DNA of 25,589 nt from Amphimedon queenslandica (lineage: Eukaryota; Porifera; Demospongiae; Haplosclerida; Niphatidae). The notes under the pieces were generated by a model. It was given only the letters and a program-made list of their open reading frames with translations, was not told where the DNA came from and ran no database searches. Below, one piece after another: positions 1-12,100 of this stretch. The stretch's first letter is position 1; each line of letters opens with the position of its first letter. Made by a program: the position numbers and the translations under genes. The stretch covers positions 7,590 to 33,178 of the forward strand of contig NW_003546777.1 in the NCBI RefSeq assembly GCF_000090795.2. Direction: 5' to 3'.

Positions 1-103
1 ACCCACTTCAGGAAAGAACCAGAACAGTGGAACATTACATAAATACAACATTTTAAAATAGAAAATAACATTAGCTAAAAATTAAAATCATTTAAGTGCA
101 GCA

Positions 104-3100
104 TCATTCATCATTAGTTCTAACTCTTTTCACAGACTGTTCAAACTCAAGTGCTCCCTCTAGAGCTGTTGTCCATTTTTTCCTCAAGAGATTAGCAGCA
201 AATTCTATTGGTCCCCCAACACTAGACAGAGCCTCTAGATACTTCACACAATGCTTCTCTAGGTCAGACTTAGAGTCCAATAGATTCATCATAGATAGAA
301 AACAGGTAGATATGGCATCATAAGTTGGTGACTGTTGAACTTCAGGAGGAATCATATGAACCTCAAATAGTTTGTTAGCAACATGGACCAGAGAAAACTG
401 GAGGAGTCCAGCAAAATCAGAGTGATTCTCAATCATAACTTGTTTGATCTTTTGTTTAGCTGTTTTAATATCAAAGCCTACAATAATACCAATAGTCAAT
501 AGTTAGTCAAAACATGTCGTGTACATGTACCTCCTTCTCTTCTTTTAGTTGGTACTGGAATAGTTCCATCACTGCCACTACTGCTAGGAGCATCTAAAGA
601 ATAGATGTCATAAAGTAACGTGTAACAGTAATACTAACTAGCTCCTCCAGTGGATAATGTAGTTGATTCATGTACTACATTATAGGAGGAGGTAGTAGAA
701 TCTGATTAATATTAAATAAATAAATTAATAATTTGTATCTATTACTTGTTGAAGGATGAACAGGAACAGTGAAATTTCTTCGTACTCTATGAATGTTTAA
801 TGAAACTGGATGAGCCACACCTTCCAGTGGTATGAAGTAATTAAGAAAAGGGACAGCATCAGGTGATCCGTAAACTGATATGAGACAACATGAAGGACGA
901 GAATGCTCTTTATCACCAAATTTATCAATGGCCTCTTGATACAACTGTATATATACAATGACTTAGTGCTATAAAATAACAATTAGCTTACTCTGCAAGG
1001 ATCAGTGTGAGGAGTAAGTGTCCATCCAGTGAATGGTTTCTTTTGAGGTGCATCAAAGTTTAATTCAACATAATCATAAGGAAACTTGAAACTAAAGGAA
1101 ATATCTGGTCCAATCTCAGCTTGAGAGTGTTTCCGTTCAATATACTATCAAATAATAATAAAGACACTGTGTGTACATGAAATACAACATGCATGCTCAC
1201 TTGAATAAGTGCTTCCAAATTCTTAGCTGCAGTAAATGTCACTAGATCCTCTACACGTTTCTCCTCATAATAAACCAGACCAGCATATGTTACAGCCCTT
1301 TTTACACCAGTGGACTGTGCCTCTAATAAACAAAATAATAATACTATATTAGTAATGGAGTGTGTACATGTACTTACTGTTAACATGATCAGTGTTTGGT
1401 GTAGTAGCAGGACCAGCAACAGACACTGTATTAGTTGGGAGGTTAGTCTCTTTAGTAGACTCTATTCAGTAGTGGAATACATTACATTATCATCAATAGA
1501 CTCACTAACTAACCTTTACATGCTCCACTAGCCCCTGGTGGAGTACTGCTGGTATCATCATCATCACTGTCACTACCCTCTCCTCCCTCTTTGTCTCCCT
1601 CCTCCTCCTCATTCTCCTCTTGTTGTGGTTGCTGTTCCTCCTCCTCTCTTTCTTCTGTGTCTCCGTTAGTCCATTCTTCCCCCAGTATACAAACCAAACA
1701 GAACTTATTACGGTGAATGGATCCATACCCACTATTAGAGCTAAACTCTCCTCCCTCAACTATTGAGAATTGGTAAGGAAGACTAGATGTGCTCATGGGA
1801 GCTATAGCAAACTTTAAGTATTGTGCAAGATCTGGTCGTCCTCTTAAATCAATGCAGTGCTGTATCTCTAACTTGAGTCGTTTGAGGAGAGGCTTTGAGA
1901 GTGATACTGCATACACAGCACTCACTAGGACAGTATTACGAGGAAACTTGAACTGTCCTCCTACAAGAGCAACCACTGCTGCTTCTACTGTCTCAGAGGA
2001 CAATAGGCTTCCTTCTTGTACTCCAATCCTTAGACCATATTTCTCCCAATTCATCAATTGAAGTTTGTCTCCTTGAATTAAGAACAGCTTCTTCTCTGCT
2101 ACCTGGACATCACTCAGACATTCCAAATTATCTATCAATTGTATACAATATACACTCAGTCAGTGCAATACTCTTACCCATTGAAGGGATCATGTAATCA
2201 AATTGCACTTCTTTGGTACTGGTAGTCTTTTTGATGGATTGTTCCTCTAAGGATGTGACTCTCTCCTGTAGTTGCTCCTTTTCCTTCATTAGTTTGGCAG
2301 TATACCTCTCATTATCAGCAACTTTAGTTTTAAGATCTAAATATTCTCTCATTATATATATATATATATATATTGATGATGATACTCTAACCTTCTACTT
2401 GTTTCTTCTCTTCTATTTCAGCTATAAATGCTTCAACTGTAGCTCTAAGTTTCTCAATATCTTCTACATTAATAGACTCATCTAATATTATGTACTGATG
2501 ATACACTAACCATCAGTCATTATTTGTTTCTCCTCCACTGATTCATCAGTTTTTAGCTTCTTAATATTATCTGCAGAAAATTAAAGTTTTACTCTTAATA
2601 GAAAAAAATTAATGTATCAAAATCAATATAAAAAATTAATGTACTGTTTAGTTCGTAATGAAATTTCAGTAAATATTTTTGGCATTTTGATAGACATTCC
2701 CCAAAAACTTGAAACCTGTCATTTTGAACCATTTTGCCATTATGTGTATGCACAATGGCACATGGCCATGCATAATTTTGCTGAATTAACACACCAATCA
2801 CCAAAATAAGGAACTTACCTTTCAAAATTACAAGCTATATATAGCTGTACATATTTATGGGTATTTTATAATCTATGCATTACTTGAGTGTGATGAGTCC
2901 TCTTGGTCTCTCTTTCGTTTAGTAAGAATAGTCTTAGTTTCTAGTAGTTTTGCTTCTAGCAAACTCTTTTCTTAATTTGAAATAGTAGAGTAAGAGAAAT
3001 AAAAAAATAATGAAAAAGAATTAATACATGATGTGGTACTTAAATGTGGGCACTAACAAAATATTCAAAAAATTCATTCAAGCTGGTAATGATGTTATTG

Positions 3101-6100
3101 AAACTGTGCTTAATACTATAGTAAATGGGCAATACTCAATAATAAAAGATACTAGACAAATGTAAAACATTAAGGGGCGAGCAAAGCGATTAATTTTGAT
3201 TAGCAATGTACAATGTTTAGACATTAATGTAGCTAAAAATGTTGATGTCAATACACTTATGCATGCAGAACTTGCATGGAAGGAAATTTTATAGCTTGTT
3301 CTTCTCGCTTTGTGAGTTAAGAATTTCTACAGTTATTAAAGTTATTTTGCTAATAGTATGAAAGATAGTTGGAGCAGTCACTGTCTCACTGGTAGCTTCA
3401 GCAATCTTAACTGACTGCATGCATTTGTCAACTCAGTTTAGATGCACTGGATGCATACAGGTCAACTTATCAAAATTCTTATAATAATAGACAAAGATTG
3501 TATATCTCCTTTCCTAACCTTTCTTGCTGCTAGAGAAGTGTTTAGACAGAAATTTAGTCTTATCCTGCTGACCGTTTGCTACAAATAAGCTCAGGCTTGC
3601 TGATAGCCGCCATTTTATTCATTTAAATCACACCTGTTTTCAATGAAGATTAGGCTATTTAACTTTAATAATAGTTAGACAATATACATACAAACGCTTT
3701 CTCGTCTTAGTGGGGCTTACTTTTACTCGCCCCAATAAGTAATTAAATGACAGACAAAATCATACAATAACTAGACGAATGTAGGACATTGAACTGGGGC
3801 GAGCCCGGTATGCATTTGTTTGTCTCAAAGCATTTATGATTCTTTATTACTTTTATGATACAATGATGAAAAGTAAATTATCAGTGATTTATTATGTGAG
3901 AAAAATAATGTTAATAGTATTGTTGCTGTTGGTACCATACCAAGACTCATGCATGATTCTGTAGAGCAATATCACAATACAGAGAGACTGTTATCTTAAG
4001 GCTAGCAGTCAGTGGGCTCGTCAGTGAGTCACTGCATGTACAGTTGTATTCAAACTTTTGTAGTCATTTAACAATGACAAGAGACCACGAGAAATATTTT
4101 ATTTCTGCTTTCTTAAATTTCTTGCTGCTGGAGAAGTGTATGGACAAAAGATCAGTCTTATCTTGCTGCAAGTAAGCTCAAGACTTGCTCCCGTTTCATA
4201 GCCTTCACAAACGCCATTTTTTATTTCATTATAACCAGCCAACCACACCCAAATCAATGAAAAATTAAAAATTAAGCTACCGCATTAGATCATTCACATT
4301 TAAATAGATAGTAGTACACACACATGGGTGTCAGCAGAATAGGTGTTACCAGAATAGGCATGACTGGAGATGCATGTACATACAAACATACAGAAGACTT
4401 CTCGCCTGAGTGGGGCTCACTCAGGCTCGTCCCAATAAAACAAAACAAAATCTTGTTGGGGCGAGGCTGAGCGAGCCCCACATAAATGAGACGAGTATGT
4501 CTGTCTGTATGTATGTATGTATGTATGTACACGTACGTCACCCCTATTTATTCGTATAAAAAATTACACGTTTGTTTTTAAAAATGATAATTTGATAATT
4601 ACAGTACCACGTGGCATGTGCAAAAAGCAACTTATCAAGAAAGAAATCCAAGGAGATCAACAGTTCATCCAGAGAATATTAAACTAAGAAGATATGAGTA
4701 GTTCACAAGATGCCCATTGTCTTCGTCATAACGAGTGTGATAGGGAAAGGAGAAGGAGTGAGACTGAGGAGGAGAAAAGAGCGAGGAGGGACAAGAGAAA
4801 TGCTAGAGATAGGTCTCTTTGCGCCCAAAAACAACAGACGGAGTCTCCTTCTGAAAGAGAAGATCACCTGTCTGTAGAAAGAGCCAGGATACGAGGGATG
4901 AGAGAACAAGAGGACCAACAAAGAGCCAGTCTGTCATTGAAGAAACTATTTTAACTTTAGGAAATGTAGCTCTTGAAGTAGATAATAATAACATCGTTAC
5001 ACATGCTACTCTACAATACTGAAATCTAACTGACAATGCACTATGTTATTTCATGCTTATCTCATTTATCACTATGAGTTTTTTGCCTTAATCATAGCCA
5101 TAGTCTCACCCCACCCCTTTAGACTATCATAGCCATAATTTTTTGATGATAATTGGGGCGAGCCTGAGCTCGCCCCACTCTAGCTATACTCTCAGTCACG
5201 CCCCGTCTGTCCCTCTGTCTGTCTGTATGTCTGTCCTCGTACGTCACCCCTATTTATGCGTAGATCTAATACGGTAGATAGATACTATGCATTACCAATG
5301 CAATTTTCAATTTTTCATTGAAAGTGGGAGCGGTCACAGTAAAATAAAAATGGCAACCAACACACTGGAAGAATTCATGAGCTTTCTAGCAGCAATATAA
5401 GGCAGATACACCGTCCAAAGACTTCTCCAGCAGCTATAGAAGGTTTTAAATTCAATTAATAACCTATGAAGCTCGTTTTAATTGATGCAATTGCTATTAA
5501 AACTGTGAAAGTCAATCAAGCTTTTTCTCAGTCATCTTAACATTGGATAATATTATATCTAAAGCTAAGTAAAGCATCTTTACAGACATTTTTAGGCAAG
5601 AAATGTGTATGTTAAACTAGAAGACTAAAAGTTAAATAAAATAAATGATCTAAAGTGATTTTATAATCTTTAGCTTTCATCATGTACATGCATGCTTGCT
5701 GCATAGCAAGCATGCATGCTAAATCATGATGCATGCTTTGAAATCATCAGGAGTAGATCATAGATAGATAGATAGATCCAGTACTATGATTGCTTTGCTA
5801 GTTGCTTTGCTAGCTTAGGCTCGCCCCTTAATGTTCTACATTACTTCTAGTAGTGTTAATTTTTGATGATGATCAGAATAATATTTTGATGATTGGGGTG
5901 AGCCTGAGCTCGCCCCACATAAACGAGATGAGTATGTTTGTCTGTCTGTACACGTACGTCACCCCTATTTATGTGTAATGCGGTAGATGCTATGCATTGA
6001 AAAGGGTATATAAATTCAGTTTTTAATATTTCATTAAAAGTGGGAGTGGCCACAATGAAATAAAATGGCGACCAACACACGGGGAAAAGTCGTGAGTTTT

Positions 6101-9100
6101 CTAGCAGCAAATCAAGACAGAAACTCTGTCCAAAGGCTTCTCCAACAGCCAGGCAAGAGTATAGATGCCATAAAGTAACTATGAAACTTGTTTTTACTGA
6201 TAACTCGACTTACTGTACTCGCATACTGCTGTCCAAAGCAACGGCAAGGAATGTTAAGAAAGCAGATATGTCATCTTTGTTGATGTGAATGACTTTGAAT
6301 GTCTGTCACAGCCTGAATTAACTTGGACTACATTGCTACAGTTGCCTATCTAGCCATATCATTTGTGCAGTGACTGTTTCTAGCTATCTTTAATGCTTTC
6401 CAAATGCTAAACTTGATTTGATTACAAAGGTAGGTCAAGAACTACACTGCACTCAATCAAGTTCTGAGCTGCTTAAGTTGCACTGTCATGAGTATTGTTA
6501 GTCTGTCAATATCTATTGTATGTACATTGCTTTAATTGCTTAGGTTCACCCCATCAATGTTTTACATTCATCTAGTAATTGCCATTACTTTCTTACAACA
6601 ACCATACATGGTGTTTATACCACTGCTTGCTTGGGCTCGCCCCTTCAATGTTTTACATTCGTCTAGTATACAGTAATTGTAATACAGTACATGTATACCT
6701 GATTCCAGTGCTAGTAGTGCTTCCTGAAGTGATTGGTTGTTAGTTCTAGACACTTGTAGATCATGATGTAAAGACTCATTGATAACTTGAAGCTCCTTCA
6801 CTTTATCTATCATGTATGATTCCTTTCTTCTTTCTTTTAGTATTAGTTCATACAATAAAGGAATATTAAATGAATCTAATACTGGACCCACTGACCATTG
6901 ACCATCATTAAAAACTGAGGGAGAGAGGGAGGGAGAAGGAAAAGGAAGGAATAAAATAAGTTAGTTACAAAAAATGACAAAATTATACTTTTGAATTTCG
7001 GGAAAATGTATTGTTCTAATTATAATTTTGAACAGTGGTATTGTAATGAAGATCATGTTAATAACAAACAAGTAAAACAACGAAAAGAAAGGAGAGACAG
7101 AGAGAGAGAGCCATACAATCAATGAATCACCACATGCATACTGAGGATGCGCATTAGGTTCACAGTATATACAGTACACACACAATGTAAACAATGATGT
7201 CCAGTCACTTCATTACAGTATTATTAATATTATCTACAATAATTAATGTATTGCACCACATTTGCCTATATATTTTGTGGGTGTGAATTAGCAGAAGCAT
7301 ACAAAATTTTTCTCCCATAAATACATGTGGATAATATTACCTAGTTCCACTACCATTGTGATATTAGGATCAGTGACAGGTTTATTAAACCTATTTATTA
7401 CTCCTCCTCCTACATGTTTGAGTTCAGCTTCTGTACAACCTCCCACTATTATTAGGAACACATGATTAGGATCAACAACAAAAGATGATACAGTATGAGC
7501 ATATCTACCATTAACAGATTCAGGTAGAGGAATCTGTAGAAAATAAGAAATAAAGTATACAATTTACAGAGTGACATTGATATCAGTTATGGGATGGTCT
7601 GATGTAGGTACAGTAGTCGTATAAGGTTGGCATTTATAGGGGCGTGCACAACAAAATTTTAAAAACTAGGAAGCAAAGTATTGATTTTTAGCCACACCCT
7701 AAAAAACTGGTGCTTGAAAATTTTTAGTCAACTCATATTCATAATAATAATGCCCATATAATGACAATAATAATGTATTAATACCTTCATCCAATTGTAC
7801 TGGCTTGTGTCTAATAATAAACATTCATTCAACGGTTGATTCCAACTATCCACTCCACCAATCATTACTAGTGTAGGTGAGGTAGAGACACCATTGATAA
7901 TAGTACTGTCATGAAAGTCTCTTCCTTTAGGCCACAGTCCATCATTAGGTACTGATCCTTGGTTAAGACACTCCCAGTTCTAGAAATATATTATTCATAA
8001 GATCAATTAAGAGTGATAAATGTATCATTCTTACTGTTAATGGCTTTATACTGATAGTGTATAACTTACTATTGTACAATTTGATAATTGGAACAAGTAG
8101 ATACTGTTAGTAGAAATATCTCCACCACCATCAGTTGCTATTCCTCCATACATTATTCCTTTATCATGACTGATCCTTTCAATTATAAAGTGACTGGTTG
8201 GTGGAAAACACTGTCCACTGATAATTGGAACAATCCATTGTCCTAAAAATAATAATCAGTAACTGTATGTTTATTGGACTCGCCACATAGGCAAGTATCA
8301 AGTACCGTAAATTTTCAAATAAAAGCGTGGGCGTTTATTTCTTTGCAGGACAAAAATTGCGTAAAATAAAATTTAAAAAATGTAAAACCAGGATTTGTAC
8401 TCGCAACTCTAGGATCATTGCACTCAACTTAACAAGTTAGGCCATTTGGGACACTCTAAAGTGGATGCTACTTATATTGAGTAAAATATGCGTATCTATA
8501 CTTAAAGATTATTAGTACCAGGCGTTTATTCAAGCCCGACCTTTATTTGAACATTTATGGTACTTGGGTTGTCCTGCATGCATACACGTATCTTAATGAG
8601 ATTTTTTAAAACTTTTTAAATTAAAAAATGAGTCTTCTAGACTCATAGACCTTTCTCCATAGCTAGTCCAAGCCTTCATTTATCAGCTAAATATGTTTAA
8701 ACAGGGATATAATAGACTAATGTAACCGGGATTGGCAACGGGATCACGTGAGCGCATCATTTGTGTATAAAAACTTTTTGCAGTCTCTGTTATCAATTTC
8801 AAGATGGCGGCTCTCAATGACTGGAGTATGAAGTCAGAGTATGAAGTTGCTCTCTTCTCTTTTACAAATGTATTTAGCTTTATGAAAAATCTACTGCAAA
8901 GTTATAATGGCGGCTTCAAGGTTCTGATAGGTTATTGTAAGTTAATATTTGTTTTAAATTGGTCAAATCTTCTTATTATGGCTAAAATTCCATTTGTGTA
9001 CCTCTGTAGCCCAAACATTTGTTTCTGTGAGTGTATTTTTGTCATGAAATGTTGTTACTTAATTTATTACATTGTTTAGGCAACTTCTCTTGTTTCTCCA

Positions 9101-12100
9101 GAGTGTTCTTCAGGAAATATTCAAGAATAACCAGTTTGCCATGGTATGACTTTTGGGTACCTCTCAAGGGAATGGACTACATTCTATTACTATGAAACTA
9201 CAATAAAGAGATCCTTTACATGTTTTTACATTGTTTAAAGTTGTTTTTGAATTTTTCTTGTTGCTAATCTTTTAGTTATAACAATTTATATTCAGCCATT
9301 TTACTAAGATGCCATTGATTGCTGCCATTAATTTTAATGAATAATAACAGAGTCTGATAATGGACCTTGTGCAACGAACGTTCTATTTAACGCGCACCTC
9401 TCAACTGGAGTAAAGGCCTTCATACACGAGGCAACTTGTTGCTAGCAACATTTGTGGTTACTTTGATCTTGTAAGCAACATGTTGCTAGAAATAGAAAGA
9501 TGTTCTATTTTTGGCAACATGTTGCTTGGTTGCTAGCAACAAGTTGCCTCGTGTATGAAGGCCTTAAGATGGCGGATTTTTGGTCAACAGGCAGGCTGAA
9601 CATTTTCCTCTTTTATCAAGTCATCCTTACTTTAGGAGCCACTTTGAGCTCTCTTTCTGTTTCATCACACTCTTTTTATTTCTCCTGTAAGCTCTTTGGT
9701 TGTTGTTTTGGCTTTTTAAGCAGTTTTTCATAGGCCTATTCTCACCCTTTGGCAATTCCCGTTTTGGTAAATTTTGCTTCCAGGAGCCAGGGCGCTTGCC
9801 CCTCCATTGCTATGAAGACAGAATTGTATTCACCTGAGTCCTATGACTAGTGTCTATCATCAGAGTTAGTCTCAGTCTATCAGGACAAGGTACGGTGGAA
9901 TTACTCACTCAGATGTCATGTTGCAGCTGGAGTGTTGATGATATGGCCATCTTTTCTCATCTTAAAACTATAGGATTGGTCTTCATTCACATCTAAGAAT
10001 CACTCCAAGGATCGTAAGTGTGCTGTAATAGCTGTGCTTCAAGTAACTAGTTGTTAATAGTGACATCTGGTATGAAGTAAAACGCTACCATCATTACACG
10101 ATTTTTAATGTTAATATAAATGTTAATCACAACAGTTGTCTTTGTTAACGGCCAGACAGTTTTAAATTATCGTTTATGTATTATGTATATACTCTTTATA
10201 ATAAAATATCTGTAAATATATGAAGTGTCATGCATACAAAAGTAATGTAGTGTTAAAAACAATAATAACTGTAGCAACAATGTCAATTATGTTTTTCATA
10301 ATTATGAATATCAAATAAAACTGTTAGGAGAGGATACAAATGTGACGAGCCACAAACGAGTCCTAAATGTGATTATTCCTCTCTGCAAGTATTGGATAGC
10401 AACACAGACTTTAATATGACATGAATTGCTCGTACAGTACAACCAGTGAATTTACAGATCAAGAATGAGAGCCAGAGAGTTCTTGCACCCCTCAACTATT
10501 CATAAAAGAGCCATCCTATAGTTTTAAGATGAGAAAAGATGGCCATATCATCAACACTCCAGCTGCAACATGACAACTGAGTGAGTTATTCCACCGTACC
10601 TTGTCCTGATGGACTGAGACTAACTCTGATGATAGACATTAGTCATAGGACTCAGCTGAATACACTTCTGTCTTCATAGCAATGGAGGGGCAAGCGCCCT
10701 GGCTCCTGGAAACAAAATTTACCAAAACGGGAATTGCCAAAGGGTGAGAATAGGCCTATGAAAAACTGCTTAAAAAGCCAAAACAACAACCAAAGAGCTT
10801 ACAAGAGAAATAAAAAGAGTGTGATGAAACAAAAAGAGAACTCAAAGTGGCTCCTAAAGTAAGGATGACTTGATAAAAGAGGAAAATGTTCAGCCTGCCT
10901 ATTGACCAAAAATCCGCCATCTTACTCCAGTTGAGAGGTGCGCGTTAATTAGAACGTTCGATGCACAAGGTCCATTAACTTCTGGTCCATAACCAATCCC
11001 GGTTACGTTAGTCTATTATATCCCTGGTTTAAAGAGCATCGCTAGGGAGAACAAGCTTGCAAAGTAAGGAAGAAAAATTTAAAAATGCAGCAATTGTGCT
11101 GACACTCTTGAATAGATATATAAAACCATTTTCCAATAAATTACCACCTTCTAAAATGTATAATTCTTACTTGGCAGTGACTTATGCTCCAAACTTCATC
11201 CTGGCCATCTGGCTTTGTAAAGGGTTGAGCGGGAAGAAATGTGGCAGGCTAGCGATACTAGAGCCTCTCAACTCTTTTAAATATATATAGGCAGCAGTAT
11301 AGTGCCATATTACATGTCATAATTACTCGTAAGAAGAAAAAACTTAAGCTGCTAAGGCCATTTTAATTTTGTATTGGCAAAGAAGCCATGTACCTCTATT
11401 AATAATTGGCAATTTTACATGCAATCTGTTATGTACTAAAACTAAAAGACTACATGTGTATAACACATGTAGTAACACATACTACTTATGTACTAAATGA
11501 TTACATATGTATAACAAACTATATGTAATTTAGCTCCGGCCACAAAATTTTTTTACAAATTTCAATACCGGTACAATACAATGAGTCACTTACCACTGGA
11601 CAGGTTGTAGATATTCTGTTCATTAGTTCTAAGATGATCATTATTAACACCAGGTATTGTAAACGTATCATATTTAAATTGAAGATGATACTGTGTAGCG
11701 AGACTAGTAGCAATTGATATAGGACTATATCCACCAATAACCAGTAACTGTTGAGGTTCACCTTCACTTCCCATTACTATCATACCACCATTGCTTCTCT
11801 TAGTCACAAAATTGTCACTGGTTGGTTGTAATTCTTTCCATTGAAGAGTCAAAGTGTCTAAACAGTTCAAACTGTTATGGAAGCAACTGTCATGGCCACA
11901 ACAACCACCAAAATAATAAATATTATTATTAATGACAGCACAGGAGACTCCTCTGATTCCCAGTGGAGGAGTACCACTAGTAGGTTGAGAGGACCAAATA
12001 CCAGATAATAAGTTAAACGTATCAATAGCAGAAGTATACAGTCTCTTTGTAGGAGAATCACAGTGTGACACATCTAATCCTTTCTTTTCCCCTCCCCAAC

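Larger units (their letters stand above)
9358..10978. repeat. Large imperfect palindrome, arms about 465 bp, loop about 535 bp
   Basis: Positions 9358-9977 (without the MITE at 9414-9564) are the reverse complement of 10512-10978, with about nine bases in ten matching by eye. Shared landmarks are TTAACGCGCACCT, ATGGCGGATTTTTGG, CAGGGCGCTTGCCCCTCC and GATGGCCATATCATCAACAC in opposite orientations. The loop (9978-10511) is AT-rich, with an AATAAAA at 10200 and no gene that I can support. Confidence 0.85.
8702..11026. mobile_element. 2.3 kb fold-back DNA transposon with 34 bp TIRs and 7 bp TSD
   Basis: The left end CAGGGATATAATAGACTAAT and the right end (reverse complement CAGGGATATAATAGACTAAC) both continue into GTAACCGGGATTGG. 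The element is flanked by the direct repeat GTTTAAA at 8695-8701 and 11027-11033. Inside are a unique left segment with a mini-gene (8735-9350) and a large palindrome (9358-10978). No transposase is recognisable. The same TIR core occurs in the element at 16099-16817. A 7 bp duplication does not fit the common superfamilies well. P- or Dada-type elements and a decayed hAT (CAGGG ends) are candidates. Confidence 0.75.

Noticed and set aside
96..323. Plus-strand 75-codon ORF
   Set aside because: It is antisense to the final exon of the Kelch/ZU5 gene, whose frame and splice phase are well supported.
1505..1759. Arg-rich minus-strand 84-codon ORF
   Set aside because: It is an out-of-frame reading of exon 11, caused by the GA-rich acidic linker.
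8383..8453. Functional tRNA gene
   Set aside because: Acceptor stem and anticodon arm do not pair acceptably by eye. Only the internal promoter boxes remain.
9500..9568. Longer start for the left palindrome-arm ORF
   Set aside because: This stretch is MITE sequence plus its TAA duplication. The right arm shows that the native start is at 9569.
10201..10210. Poly(A) signal for a gene reading out of the palindrome arm
   Set aside because: No frame can be followed from the arm ORF into the loop, and the loop is AT-rich enough to give AATAAA by chance.
11586..12071. 161-codon ORF taken as a complete single-exon Kelch gene
   Set aside because: Its ATG is internal. The frame is open back to a splice acceptor at 12163 and joins exon 1, and its end runs past a donor at 11593.
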